Notes: generated from the sequence alone by a model not told the origin. A DNA stretch of 64,000 bases from Streptomyces shenzhenensis (GCF_021462265.1 NZ_JAJONF010000044.1:1-64000); one strand, 5' to 3'; positions 43,901-52,892 are shown, numbered from the stretch's first letter. Numbers and translations are program-made.

Positions 43901-44742
43901 AACTCGAAGAAGTTCAGCGTCTCGGCCTTCTTGATGGCCGCGACGACGAGCTGGCGGTCGCCGTTGGGCTTCACCAGGTCGATGGCGAGGCCCAGGTTGA
44001 CGTGGGCCGGCTTGACCAGGGTCGGCTTGCCGTCCTTCTGGCCGAACGACCAGTTCATCGACGGCATCGCCTTGATGGCCTGGACCATCGCGAAGCCGAT
44101 CAGGTGCGTGAAGGAGATCTTCCCGCCCCGGGCGCGCTTCAGGTGGTTGTTGATGACGATCCGGTTGTCGAACAGCAGCTTCACCGGGACCGCGCGGACC
44201 GAGGTGGCCGTCGGCAGCTCCAGCGAGGCGTTCATGTTCTTCGCGACGGCCGCGGCGGGACCACGCAGCGTGATCAGCTCGGGACCCTCCGGGGCCGCGG
44301 CGGCGGGCGCGGCCTTCGCGGCGGCGGCCGGCTTCGCGGCGGCCGGGGCCGGAGCGGCGGCGGGCGCGGGCTGCGCGGGCGCGGGTGCTGCGGCCTTGGG
44401 AGCGGCGGGCGCGGCCGGAGCCGGCGCCGCGGGCGCCTGGGCGGCGGGAGCGGCCGCGGCGGGCGCCGGAGCCGCCGGCTGGGCAGGTGTGGGTGCCGTG
44501 GAGGTGGTGCCCGCGGCCCCCGCGGCCGCGGTACCCGCCGGAGCCGAGGCGGCGGGCGCTCCCGGCTTGTAGTCGGCGAAGAAGTCCCACCAGGCACGGT
44601 CTACCGAGTTCGGGTCCTGGAGGTACTGCTGATAGATCTCGTCGACGAGCCACTCGTTCGGTCCGAACGCGGCCGCGGGGTTCTTGCCCGCTTGGTCTGC
44701 GTCGGTCGAGATACTCGAATTACTGGGGGACTGTGGCGACAC
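40921..44742 (-). CDS. kgd: Multifunctional 2-oxoglutarate decarboxylase/dehydrogenase Kgd (E1o with E2o-like domain)
   Basis: A 1273-residue actinobacterial Kgd/OdhA. Residues 1-60 are the E1 N-terminal motif (NEWLVDEIYQQYLQDPNSVD), then an Ala/Pro-rich linker (about 65-165), an E2o-like succinyltransferase domain (about 170-400, with TYDHRVIQGA), and the ThDP-dependent E1o domain (VVIGMAHRGRLNVLANIVGK, FNKDVVIDLICYRRRGHNE). It oxidises 2-oxoglutarate in the TCA cycle and is normally controlled by the FHA protein GarA/OdhI. I choose GTG 44742 (VSPQSPS), which has an AAGAGGGCGG site; GTG 44769 adds nine residues. Confidence 0.95.
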   Translation of the reverse strand: MSPQSPSNSSISTDADQAGKNPAAAFGPNEWLVDEIYQQYLQDPNSVDRAWWDFFADYKPGAPAASAPAGTAAAGAAGTTSTAPTPAQPAAPAPAAAAPAAQAPAAPAPAAPAAPKAAAPAPAQPAPAAAPAPAAAKPAAAAKAAPAAAAPEGPELITLRGPAAAVAKNMNASLELPTATSVRAVPVKLLFDNRIVINNHLKRARGGKISFTHLIGFAMVQAIKAMPSMNWSFGQKDGKPTLVKPAHVNLGLAIDLVKPNGDRQLVVAAIKKAETLNFFEFWQAYEDIVRRARDNKLTMDDFTGVTVSLTNPGGLGTVHSVPRLMPGQSVIMGVGSMDYPAEFQGTSQDTLNKLGISKVMTLTSTYDHRVIQGAASGEFLRSVANLLLGENGFYDDIFEALRIPYEPVRWLRDIDASHDDDVTKAARVFELIHSYRVRGHVMADTDPLEYKQRKHPDLDITEHGLTLWDLERDFAVGGFAGKSMMKLRDILGVLRDSYCRTTGIEFMHIQDPKQRKWIQDRVERPHSKMEREEQLRILRRLNAAEAFETFLQTKYVGQKRFSLEGGESVIPLLDAVLDSAAESRLDEVVIGMAHRGRLNVLANIVGKSYAQIFREFEGNLDPKSMHGSGDVKYHLGAEGTFTGLDGEQIKVSLAANPSHLETVDPVIEGIARAKQDIINKGGTDFTVLPVALHGDAAFAGQGVVAETLNMSQLRGYRTGGTVHIVINNQVGFTAAPESSRSSMYATDVARMIEAPIFHVNGDDPEAVVRVARLAFEFRQAFNKDVVIDLICYRRRGHNESDNPAFTQPLMYDLIDKKRSVRKLYTESLIGRGDITLEEAEQALQDYQGQLEKVFTEVREATAQPAAAPAHEPQDGFPVAVPTAISTEAVKRIAESQVNIPDYFTVHPRLLPQLQRRAAMIEDGTIDWGMGETLAIGSLLMEGTPVRLSGQDSQRGTFGQRHAVLIDRETGADYTPLLYLSEDQARYNVYNSLLSEYAVMGFEYGYSLARPDALVMWEAQFGDFTNGAQSVIDEYISAAEQKWGQTSGVTLLLPHGYEGQGPDHSSARIERFLQLCAQNNMTVAMPTSPSNYFHLLRWQVHNPHHKPLVVFTPKSMLRLKAAASKAEEFTSGQFRPVIGDASVDPAAVRKVVFCTGKVYYDLENERQKRGVTDTAIIRLERLYPLPGAELQAEVNKYPNAEKYLWVQEEPANQGAWPFIALNLIDHLDLAVGADIPAGERLRRISRPHSSSPAVGSAKRHQAEQEQLVREVFDA

Positions 44743-45067
44743 GGCGGCAACCGCCCTCTTCCGCTTCACAAGGTGATGGACAGCGGGAATAAAGGCTACG
44801 CCTCCAAGACCGTGAAGGTCAGGTCGGGCAGGTCCATCGTCGTGTAAGTCACATCAAAAACCGGGTTTCAGGGCTTGATATGGCGGGAAACAAGCGTGGT
44901 TGCGCTGCGATTGGACTGCACCAGACATGGCTCCGCCGTCCCGGTGGCCACCTCGCTCCGGCGCCCGGCGCGACCTGCGAGGGGGCCGCACCCGATCACA
45001 CGTGTCCGGCTGCTCGGACGGCCGTGCCGACCACAGATGGATCTTGAGGCTCCGGTCGAACTTTACG
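44743..45067. other. Intergenic region upstream of kgd
   Basis: About 325 bp between kgd and the sensor kinase, both minus strand. Short frames occur on both strands but none has coding bias. It should hold the kgd promoter; I see no clear operator or terminator. Confidence 0.4.
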
Positions 45068-46180
45068 TCAACGTGGCGAAGATGAAAGCCCCGGAAGAGT
45101 GACGATAATCCTGCAGCCCCGCTCGGATTCGGCCACACCGATCCGGCCGCCGTGCAGATCCACCGCCCACCGGGCGATCGCCAGCCCCAGTCCCGTGCCG
45201 CCGTCGCTGCCCGGACCGTGCGGCCGCCGTACGGCCCCCCGGTTGAAGCGCTCGAAGACGCGATGCCACTCCGAGCGCGGAATGCCGGGGCCCTCGTCCA
45301 GGACCTCCAGCTCCAGCGACTCCGGCTGCGGCCCGCGCCGCGCCTTCACGGTCACCCGGCCGTGCGCCGGGCTGTGCTTGACCGCGTTGTCGATGAGGTT
45401 CGCCACCACCTGGTGGATGCGCTCCGGGTCGGCGTGCGCGGTCAGCTCCGGCGGGGAGACGTCCAGGTGCAGATGGACGTCGGTACGGGTGTGGTTCCCG
45501 GAGCCCGAGGCCATGCTCGCACGCGCCCCGGCGACCATGTTGGCCTCCTTCAGCACGCCCGAGAGGTACGGCCACACCTCGAAGCGGCGCTGCCTGAGGG
45601 GGACGACGCCGTTGTCGAGCCGGGACAGGTCGAGGAGGGTCTCGACCAGGCGTCCGAGGCGCTCGGTCTGCTTCAGCGCCGTGCGCATCGTCTCGGTGTC
45701 CGGCTCGGCGAACCCGTCGACGACGTTCTCCAGGACGGCCCGCAGCCCCGCGATGGGCGTGCGCAGCTCGTGCGAGACGTTCGCCACCAGCTCCTTGCGC
45801 TGGCGGTCCTGGGCCTCCAGCTCGTCGGCCATGACATTGATCGTCTCGGCCAGGTCGCCCAGCTCGTCCCGGCGGTTCTCGCGCACCCGGCGCGTGTAGT
45901 CGCCCTGCGATATCGACCTGGCCACCGCGTTCATGTCGTCCAGCGGCGCGGTGAGCGAATGCGCCACGAACTGGGTGATGAGCAGTGTGGCGATCATCGA
46001 GAAGACCGTGATGAAGCGCAGCTCCGTCTTGGTGTGCACCGCGACGATCGACAGACCGGTGGTGATCAGGACCGCGACGACGACCAGCGCGCCGAGCTTG
46101 GTCTTGATCGAGAACGGGCGTACGGCGCCCCAGGGGTCCTCCCCGGGAGATCCCGTCGGTCCGGCCGGCCCGCCGCTCAT
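45068..46180 (-). CDS. Two-component sensor histidine kinase
   Basis: A 370-residue membrane kinase. Two adjacent helices (about 29-48 and 55-74) with almost no extracellular loop are followed by a HAMP domain (LTAPLDDMNAVARSISQGDY), the H-box NVSHELRTPI with H137, and HATPase_c (N-box NLIDNAVKHSP, G-box DEGPGIP, and GGTGLGLAI). The missing sensor loop suggests it senses the membrane or an internal signal. ATG 46180 overlaps the response regulator stop by 4 bp, so the two are coupled. Confidence 0.93.
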   Translation of the reverse strand: MSGGPAGPTGSPGEDPWGAVRPFSIKTKLGALVVVAVLITTGLSIVAVHTKTELRFITVFSMIATLLITQFVAHSLTAPLDDMNAVARSISQGDYTRRVRENRRDELGDLAETINVMADELEAQDRQRKELVANVSHELRTPIAGLRAVLENVVDGFAEPDTETMRTALKQTERLGRLVETLLDLSRLDNGVVPLRQRRFEVWPYLSGVLKEANMVAGARASMASGSGNHTRTDVHLHLDVSPPELTAHADPERIHQVVANLIDNAVKHSPAHGRVTVKARRGPQPESLELEVLDEGPGIPRSEWHRVFERFNRGAVRRPHGPGSDGGTGLGLAIARWAVDLHGGRIGVAESERGCRIIVTLPGLSSSPR

Positions 46181-46917
46181 GGCGTCGGGGTCTCCAGCGC
46201 GTAGCCCACACCGTGCACGGTGCGGATCCGCTCGGCGCCGATCTTCCGGCGCAGCGCCTTGATGTGGCTGTCGACCGTGCGGGTGCCGGAGGCGTCCGCC
46301 CAGTCCCACACCTCGGCGAGCAGCTGCTCACGGGAGAGCACCGCGCGCGGGGTGTTCGCCAGGCACACCAGGAGGTCGAACTCGGTGGGGGTGAGGTGGA
46401 CGTCCTCGCTGCGCACCCGGACCCGGCGCTGCGCGTGGTCGATCTCCAGTTCGCCCAGGCGCAGGATGCCGGAGCGGGGCGTGGAGGCCGCGACGGCCGC
46501 CCGCTCCACCCGCCGCAGCAGCACGTGCACGCGCGCCGCCAGCTCCCGCATGGAGAACGGCTTGGTCATGTAGTCGTCGGCGCCGACCCCGAGGCCGACC
46601 AGCATGTCGGTCTCGTCGTCCCGCGCGGTGAGCATCAGCACCGGCACCGGCCGGGCCGCCTGCACGCGCCGGCAGACCTCCAGACCGTCGAAGCCGGGCA
46701 GCATGATGTCGAGGATCAGCAGGTCGGGCTGCCAGGCCTCGGCGGTGTCGACTGCGGCCGGGCCGTCGCCCGCTGTTTGCACGAGGAACCCCTCGGCGCG
46801 CAGGCGGACCGCGATGGCGTCGACGATCGTGGGGTCGTCCTCGACGACCAGAACCCGGCGCTGGGCGCCAGGAGTGGCCGTCGCCGTGCCGTTGTGGGAG
46901 GTGTGTGTCTGCTCCAT
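46177..46917 (-). CDS. OmpR-family response regulator
   Basis: A 246-residue regulator. The receiver domain (19-135) has acidic residues EDD (26-28), phospho-acceptor D70 in LLILDIMLPG and K119 in MTKPF; the C-terminal winged helix ends HIKALRRKIGAERIRTVHGV. It is the cognate partner of the kinase just downstream. Start ATG 46917. Its targets cannot be read here. Confidence 0.94.
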   Translation of the reverse strand: MEQTHTSHNGTATATPGAQRRVLVVEDDPTIVDAIAVRLRAEGFLVQTAGDGPAAVDTAEAWQPDLLILDIMLPGFDGLEVCRRVQAARPVPVLMLTARDDETDMLVGLGVGADDYMTKPFSMRELAARVHVLLRRVERAAVAASTPRSGILRLGELEIDHAQRRVRVRSEDVHLTPTEFDLLVCLANTPRAVLSREQLLAEVWDWADASGTRTVDSHIKALRRKIGAERIRTVHGVGYALETPTP

Positions 46918-47027
46918 CGCCCGCCCCTGTGTGCTTTCCGGAACCAGTGGGGTGATCCCATGACTGCGATTGACGCTTGAATGACCTGCGTCAGGGATGC
47001 ACATTACGGGGACAGGAGGCGCACTCG

Positions 47028-47735
47028 CTATCCAGGGCGGACGGCAAGGTGCACGACGTCCGGAACGCCCCGGGCAACCGGGACCTCTTCGGTACGCACC
47101 CGCTGGAACCCGGCATTCCACAAGGATCCCTCGAATTCCGCAGAGGGCTGCGCCGACCAGACGGCCAGTACCCCGCCCGGCCTCAACACCCTTGCGCAGC
47201 CCGCGAGTCCGGCCTGTGAGTAGAGCCCCTCGTTGCCCTTGTCGACGGTCCAGTCAGGGCCGTTGTCGATGTCCAGGCACAGCGCGTCGAACGTGTCGGA
47301 TGTCTCATTGACGTAGGCGACGAGATCGCTCTCGACGACGGTCGTGCGCGGATCGGCGAAGGCGTCCGCGGAAAGCATGGCGAGCGGGCCGCCCCGGTGC
47401 CAGTCGATGACCGCCGGCTCCCGCTCCACGACCGTGATCCGCCCCCAGCGGGGGCCCCGCGCGGCATGGGCGAGCGAGAACCCGACGCCCAGCCCGCCGA
47501 TCAGCACCGCGGGCTTGCTGCGCCCGTCCAGCGCCTCGAACGCGGCGTCCACGAGCAGCCGTTCCGAACGCCCGTCGGAGGTGTCCATCAGGAAGCACCC
47601 GTTGGCGATGATCTGCAGAAGCTCACCGTGCCTGCGCAGCACCACCTCGCCGTACGGTCCGTCGCGCCGGTCCAGGACCACGGGGGCGCTGTCGGCGGTG
47701 GCGGCCGGAGGGGGCGCGGGAACCGGGTTCGTCAT
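47028..47735 (-). CDS. Spermidine-synthase-like protein
   Basis: A 235-residue Rossmann methyltransferase-fold protein resembling polyamine aminopropyltransferases: VLIGGLGVGFSLAHAA, VVEREPAVIDWHRG and DALCLDIDNGPDW. The substrate Asp of the canonical GGGxG/DxD set is partly altered (GGLGVG), so true spermidine synthase activity is uncertain. Start ATG 47735; ATG 47744 is also possible. Confidence 0.82.
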   Translation of the reverse strand: MTNPVPAPPPAATADSAPVVLDRRDGPYGEVVLRRHGELLQIIANGCFLMDTSDGRSERLLVDAAFEALDGRSKPAVLIGGLGVGFSLAHAARGPRWGRITVVEREPAVIDWHRGGPLAMLSADAFADPRTTVVESDLVAYVNETSDTFDALCLDIDNGPDWTVDKGNEGLYSQAGLAGCARVLRPGGVLAVWSAQPSAEFEGSLWNAGFQRVRTEEVPVARGVPDVVHLAVRPG

Positions 47736-48004
47736 GACCGCCATCTTTCCCCAACAGCGCTTTGCCGCCACGCGAATTACGGGTGCCGGGCAGCCGCACG
47801 GGTGTCACCCGTTCGAGGGTCCGTCCGGCGCTTCGCGCCCAGGGGGGACCGGCTGCGGCTCCTATGGTTCCTCCTGTCCCCTCTCGGTCCTTGGTTCTTC
47901 GGTTCTTCGGAAAATCCTGTGAATCGTGCGCCGGGTGGCCTCGGTCACAGACAGCGTCCCGTGGGACGGCGAAGGGTGGGGTGAAACGGAAGGAGCCCCT
48001 CACC

Positions 48005-48811
48005 GTGGAACGGACCGCGAGGGTCGCATCGACGCCCACGCCCGAGCCCCTTCCCGCGGGGGACGTCGCCGCACTGCTCGACGGCGTGCCCCGCCAGCGC
48101 GGCCAGGTCGCGGTGCCCGTCCCGCGGACACCGGGCGCCGTCCTCCCTGCGTACCTGCGGCGTCCGCGCCCCTGGCGTCTGCTGCCCAGCCCCACCGGGA
48201 CGCCGGTCACCTTCGCCTACACGGCGCTCCTGGCCCTCACCTCGCTCTTCGCGAGCCACGCCAGCCCCGGCCTGGTGCGCGCGGTCTACCAGGACTCCAG
48301 CACCGACGTCGCCCACCTGCTGCGCACCCCCGTCTTCGTCCTGCTGGCCAGCGCGCTGTGGATCGCGGGCGGGCTGCTCTCGCCGTACGCCCTGGCCTTC
48401 GTACTCGTCGTGACCGCGCTGGAGCGGCGGATAGGCGGTGCCCGCGCGATCCTCGTCTTCCTGGCGGGCCACGTCCTGGCCACCCTCGCGACCGAGGTCC
48501 CGGTCGGCCTCGCGGTGCTGGCCGGCCACCTCCCCGAGACCTCGCTGCACCGCCTCGACTACGGCATCAGCTTCGGCGTGGCCGCCAGCGTCGGCGCGCT
48601 CTCCGGCCTCCTCGCCCCCTGGCTGCGCTGGCCGCTGCTCGCCCTGGCCGGCTACTGCCTCGTCACCGACCTCATCGCCTTCCAGGACCCGATGACCAAC
48701 TGGGGCCACCTGATCTCGCTGGCCATCGGCACCGGCCTGTGGCCGGTGGTGCGACGCTGGTACCGGGAGCGGGCCCAGGCCCCGGCCGACGCCCGCGCGG
48801 CCGCCTCCTGA
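48005..48811 (+). CDS. Rhomboid-like integral membrane protein
   Basis: A 268-residue membrane protein with about five to six helices after a 65-residue polar N-terminus. The order of helices, the YGISFGVAAS segment and the final WGHLISLAIGTGLWPV with a membrane His resemble the rhomboid fold. The canonical GxSG serine motif is not present, so it may be an inactive rhomboid-like protein. GTG 48005 has an AAGGAG site; the frame runs further upstream without coding bias. Confidence 0.75.
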   Translation: MERTARVASTPTPEPLPAGDVAALLDGVPRQRGQVAVPVPRTPGAVLPAYLRRPRPWRLLPSPTGTPVTFAYTALLALTSLFASHASPGLVRAVYQDSSTDVAHLLRTPVFVLLASALWIAGGLLSPYALAFVLVVTALERRIGGARAILVFLAGHVLATLATEVPVGLAVLAGHLPETSLHRLDYGISFGVAASVGALSGLLAPWLRWPLLALAGYCLVTDLIAFQDPMTNWGHLISLAIGTGLWPVVRRWYRERAQAPADARAAAS

Positions 48812-49099
48812 GCACTCAGGCGCCCCGCGCCGCCGCCGGCCCCTTCGTCAACTCCGGCACGCCGAGAGCCCCTTCCCGCCCGGCCGTCGCGCCGTGCGGT
48901 CGGTCGGCCGGCCGGTACGGGCCGGCGGCCGGCGGACAGGCCGGGGAACGTCGGGAAGCGGACCTCGCCTTCGCCTTGCGGGGCCGGCCCTGCCCGTCGA
49001 GGTGGGTGGCCGCCCGCTGATCCGGTTGCCGGCGGCGGTGGGCCGGGGCGTCGCTCGACGGGGTGAACGGAAGCCGCTTGTCCGGGCGTCGCGCATGCG

Positions 49100-49903
49100 T
49101 CAGCGGGCCGGGGTCCAGACGTACGGCGTGGTCGTCGTGACCGCTGTGAAGCCCAGTCGCCGCAGGATCGGGGCACTGTCGTCCGAGGCCTCCACCAGGA
49201 GGTAGGGCGCGTTCCGGGCCGCCGCCCGGCTCGCTCGCAGGGCCACCAGGGCGCGGTAGACGCCCTTGCCGCGCCACCCGGCCAGCGTGGAGCCGCCAAG
49301 CAGCATGGCGAAGTCCGTGCCGGGCCGGAAGGCCACCCAGGCCGCGGAGACGACCTGTCCCGCTGCCTCGGCCACGTACACCTCGTTGTCCTCGGGGGCG
49401 ACCGCGAGCAGGCCCCTCAGGTGGCCGGCGATCCACGCCATGTCGGCGCCCCACACCGCCGTCTCCAGCGCGGCGACGCGGTCCAGGTCCGCGTCGGCGG
49501 TGACCCGGCGCAGGGTCACGCCGGGCGGGAGGGCAGGCGGAGCCACGGCCAGGTCGCCGACCTCGGCGATCACCACCGTCTCCCGGTCCTCGGGCACGAA
49601 GCCCGCCGCGCGCAGCCGGTCGGGGAGGTCCGCCGGGGCGTCGTGCCCGCGCGTCTTCCATTCCACGGCCTCCCCGCGCGCCGCGAAGAAGTCCCGCTGC
49701 CGGGCGATCAGTGCGTCCAGCTCGGGGCCGCGCACACCGCCCCAGTCGCGCGGCCCGGTCACGAAACCGCGGTGCTGGCCCACGACCCTGAGGACGGGAC
49801 CGTCGTGCTCGTAGGTGATCCCGGGGGAGGGGACGGGCTGGACGGCGCGCATCTGGGCGTCGTAGGCGGCCAGCAGGGCCGCGGTGCGGTCGGTGTCGGT
49901 CAC
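49100..49903 (-). CDS. GNAT-family N-acetyltransferase
   Basis: A 267-residue protein with a GNAT domain in the C-terminal half: the acetyl-CoA loop is GWRGKGVYRALVALRASRA (about 213-231), followed by LLVEASDDSAPILRRLGF. The N-terminal 110 residues may be a degenerate second GNAT module. The substrate is unknown. It diverges from lon across 184 bp. Confidence 0.85.
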   Translation of the reverse strand: MTDTDRTAALLAAYDAQMRAVQPVPSPGITYEHDGPVLRVVGQHRGFVTGPRDWGGVRGPELDALIARQRDFFAARGEAVEWKTRGHDAPADLPDRLRAAGFVPEDRETVVIAEVGDLAVAPPALPPGVTLRRVTADADLDRVAALETAVWGADMAWIAGHLRGLLAVAPEDNEVYVAEAAGQVVSAAWVAFRPGTDFAMLLGGSTLAGWRGKGVYRALVALRASRAAARNAPYLLVEASDDSAPILRRLGFTAVTTTTPYVWTPAR

Positions 49904-50045
49904 CGGCCGACCGTACGGGGAATGAGCCCGGACCGATCAACTGTTTTTGCGGGCGAGGGCAACCGCCGTACGCCCGGTATCTCCAGGTCAGCAGCCGATC
50001 GCTGACAGCGAACGCGGCCCTGGGAACATTCAGCGGCTCACATGC

Positions 50046-50066
50046 ATTGAGTCGGCATAACTCAAG
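50046..50066. promoter_or_regulatory. HAIR operator for HspR upstream of lon
   Basis: ATTGAGT-N7-ACTCAAG differs from the HAIR consensus CTTGAGT-N7-ACTCAAG at one position. It ends 21 bp before the lon ATG. HspR represses lon, dnaK and clpB in Streptomyces, so lon should be heat-induced by relief of this repression. Confidence 0.9.
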
Positions 50067-50087
50067 TTGACTGCCGAAGGGGAGATC

Positions 50088-52508
50088 ATGGCTTCGACGT
50101 CCGCATCACTCACCCTCCCTGTGCTGCCTCTCGACGGCGAGGTCGTGCTGCCCGGGATGGTGGTCCCGCTGGACTTGAAGGACCCTGATGTACGCGCCGC
50201 CGTGGAGGCTGCGCAGGCCGCCGCCCGTACCGAGCCCGGCAAGCCCAAGGTGCTGCTGGTGCCGCGGGTCGACGGGAGCTACCCGGGCACGGGTGTGCTC
50301 GGCACCGTGGAGCAGGTCGGCCGCCTGGCCGACGGCGACCCGGGCGCGCTGATCCGCGGCCGCTACCGGGTGCGCATCGGCGCCGGTACCACCGGCCCGG
50401 GTGCCGCCCTGTGGGTGGAGGGCACCCGCATCGACGAGAACGTCCCGGACCCGGTGCCCGGTCATGTCACCGAACTGGTCAAGGAGTACAAGGCCCTCGC
50501 CACCGCCTGGCTGCGCAAGCGCGGCGCCTGGCAGGTCGTGGACCGGGTGCAGGCCATCGACGACGTCTCCCAGCTCGCCGACAACTCCGGTTACTCGCCC
50601 TTCCTGACCACCGAGCAGAAGATCGAACTCCTGGAGACCGTCGACGCGGTCGCCCGGCTGAAGCTGGCCACCCAGCAGCTGCGCGACCACCTCGCCGAGC
50701 AGGACGTGGCGGAGACCATCGCCAAGGACGTCCAGGAGGGCGTCGACAAGCAGCAGCGCGAGTTCCTGCTCCGCCGTCAGCTGGAGGCGGTCCGCAAGGA
50801 ACTGCGCGAGCTGAACGGCGACGCCGCGAAGGACGGCGAGGAGTCCGACGACTACCGCGCCCGCGTGGAGGCCGCCGACCTGCCGGAGAAGGTCCGTGAG
50901 GCCGCCCTCAAGGAGGTCGACAAGCTGGAGCGGTCCAGCGACCAGTCGCCCGAGGGCTCGTGGATCCGCACCTGGCTGGACACGGTGCTGGAACTGCCGT
51001 GGAACGAGCGGACCGAGGACTCTTACGACATCCAGGGCGCCAAGGCGATCCTGGACGCCGAGCACGCCGGCCTGGAGGACGTGAAGGAGCGGATCACCGA
51101 GTACCTGGCGGTGCGCAAGCGCCGCAACGACCGGGGGCTCGGGGTCATCGGCGGCCGCCGCGGCGGTGCCGTCCTCGCCCTCGTCGGGCCGCCCGGGGTC
51201 GGCAAGACCTCGCTCGGTGAGTCCGTCGCGCACGCCATGGGCCGCAAGTTCGTCCGGGTCGCCCTCGGCGGCGTCCGCGACGAGGCCGAGATCCGCGGTC
51301 ACCGCCGTACCTACGTCGGCGCGCTGCCCGGCCGGATCGTGCGCGCGATCAAGGAGGCCGGTTCGATGAACCCGGTCGTCCTGCTCGACGAGATCGACAA
51401 GGTGGGCTCCGACTTCCGCGGCGACCCCGCGGCCGCCCTCCTGGAGGTCCTGGACCCGGCGCAGAACCACACCTTCCGCGACCACTACCTGGAAGTCGAA
51501 CTCGACCTGTCCGACGTCGTCTTCCTCGCCACCGCCAACGTCCTGGAGGCGATCCCGGAGGCCCTGCTCGACCGGATGGAGCTGGTCCGCCTGGACGGCT
51601 ACACCGAGGACGAGAAGGTCGTCATCGCCCGTGACCACCTGCTCCCGCGTCAGCTGGACCGGGCGGGCCTGGGCAAGGACGAGGTGATCCTCGACGAGAG
51701 TGCGCTGCGCAAGCTCGCCGGCGAGTACACGCGTGAGGCGGGCGTCCGTACCCTGGAGCGCTCGATCGCACGGCTGCTGCGCAAGGTGGCCGCGCAGCAC
51801 GAACTCGGCCAGCGCGAGCTGCCGTTCACCATCAGGGACGAGGACCTGCGGGCCCTGATCGGCCGGCCGCACCACGTGCCCGAGTCCGCCCAGGACCCGG
51901 CGGAGCGCCGCACGGCCGTCCCGGGCGTGGCGACGGGTCTCGCGGTCACCGGCGCGGGCGGCGACGTGCTGTTCGTCGAGGCGTCCCTGGCCGACCCGGA
52001 GACGGGCGCGGCGGGGCTGACCCTCACCGGCCAGCTGGGTGACGTGATGAAGGAGTCGGCGCAGATCGCCCTGTCCTTCCTGCGCTCCCACGGCGCCGAA
52101 CTGGAGCTTCCGGTCGGTGACCTGAAGGACCGGGGTGTGCACATCCACTTCCCGGCGGGCGCGGTCCCGAAGGACGGCCCGAGCGCGGGCGTCACGATGA
52201 CGACGGCCCTCGCGTCGCTGCTCTCCGGGCGACTGGTCCGCACGGACGTGGCGATGACCGGCGAGGTCTCGCTGACCGGCCGGGTGCTGCCGATCGGCGG
52301 CGTGAAGCAGAAGCTGCTCGCCGCCCAGCGCGCCGGGGTGACGACCGTCATCATCCCCAAGCGCAACGAGGCCGACCTGGACGACGTTCCGGCCGAGGTG
52401 CTGGACAAGCTCGACGTCCACGCCGTGACCGACGTCCGCCAGGTCCTGGAACTGGCGCTCGCGCCCGCCACGAACGGCGCGGCGCCGGAGGTTCCGGTAG
52501 CGGCGTGA
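50088..52508 (+). CDS. lon: ATP-dependent protease Lon
   Basis: An 806-residue LonA. It has an N-terminal LON substrate domain (about 10-210), a coiled-coil segment, an AAA+ module with Walker A GPPGVGKT (367-374) and Walker B VVLLDEIDKV, and the Ser-Lys peptidase with S699 in PKDGPSAG and K742 in GGVKQKLL; the 43-residue spacing equals that of E. coli Lon (S679/K722). It degrades misfolded and regulatory proteins in the cytoplasm. ATG 50088 has a GGGGAG site. Confidence 0.97.
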   Translation: MASTSASLTLPVLPLDGEVVLPGMVVPLDLKDPDVRAAVEAAQAAARTEPGKPKVLLVPRVDGSYPGTGVLGTVEQVGRLADGDPGALIRGRYRVRIGAGTTGPGAALWVEGTRIDENVPDPVPGHVTELVKEYKALATAWLRKRGAWQVVDRVQAIDDVSQLADNSGYSPFLTTEQKIELLETVDAVARLKLATQQLRDHLAEQDVAETIAKDVQEGVDKQQREFLLRRQLEAVRKELRELNGDAAKDGEESDDYRARVEAADLPEKVREAALKEVDKLERSSDQSPEGSWIRTWLDTVLELPWNERTEDSYDIQGAKAILDAEHAGLEDVKERITEYLAVRKRRNDRGLGVIGGRRGGAVLALVGPPGVGKTSLGESVAHAMGRKFVRVALGGVRDEAEIRGHRRTYVGALPGRIVRAIKEAGSMNPVVLLDEIDKVGSDFRGDPAAALLEVLDPAQNHTFRDHYLEVELDLSDVVFLATANVLEAIPEALLDRMELVRLDGYTEDEKVVIARDHLLPRQLDRAGLGKDEVILDESALRKLAGEYTREAGVRTLERSIARLLRKVAAQHELGQRELPFTIRDEDLRALIGRPHHVPESAQDPAERRTAVPGVATGLAVTGAGGDVLFVEASLADPETGAAGLTLTGQLGDVMKESAQIALSFLRSHGAELELPVGDLKDRGVHIHFPAGAVPKDGPSAGVTMTTALASLLSGRLVRTDVAMTGEVSLTGRVLPIGGVKQKLLAAQRAGVTTVIIPKRNEADLDDVPAEVLDKLDVHAVTDVRQVLELALAPATNGAAPEVPVAA

Positions 52509-52527
52509 CGGACGCTGCCGGATGACA

Positions 52528-52563
52528 GAAGGCCCGGGGCCCCGCGAGGAGCCCCGGGCCTTC
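52528..52563. terminator. Hairpin terminator after lon
   Basis: A 13-bp perfect stem GAAGGCCCGGGGC / GCCCCGGGCCTTC with a 10-base loop lies 19 bp after the lon stop codon. Confidence 0.9.
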
Positions 52564-52724
52564 GCCCTACGGCCGCGTACCCGAGCCCCGAAGGGGGGCG
52601 GGGCTGTGTCGATGTGCGGCTTCGCCGCGTGGGCGCGACCGGCCCCACCGGCCCGCGGTGGACGAACCGCACAACCCGCGTGTCTGTCCGGGGCAACCCC
52701 CGGCCCCGCCGCACGGGCGCCGCG

Positions 52725-52892
52725 CTAGTGCTGTGGCCGGGAAGGTTTGCCGGAAAGCTCGCGGCGTCCGGTGCGGTGCATCGCAAGGCGGAGCATCGCC
52801 CGCGTACTGGATGTACTCGGGTGATGCGACAACGCGGCGAGGTGCCGTGCCGGGCGTCGCGAGCCGGTGAACCTTTCCGGTCGCAGCACTAG
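52725..52892. mobile_element. 168-bp MITE-like palindromic element
   Basis: The element begins and ends with CTAG. Its termini are inverted repeats over 21 bp with three mismatches (AGTGCTGTGGCCGGGAAGGT inward from the left, AGTGCTGCGACCGGAAAGGT inward from the right). The whole element folds back on itself imperfectly around GTACTGGATGTAC. It encodes nothing. Its right CTAG supplies the TAG stop codon of the GH25 lysozyme gene. Elements of this kind recur in Streptomyces genomes, from memory. Confidence 0.72.

Noticed and set aside
40966..44847. Long plus-strand frame antisense to kgd
   Set aside because: It is the mirror of the strong GC3 bias of kgd; its translation is repetitive Arg/Val/Asp text with no domain.
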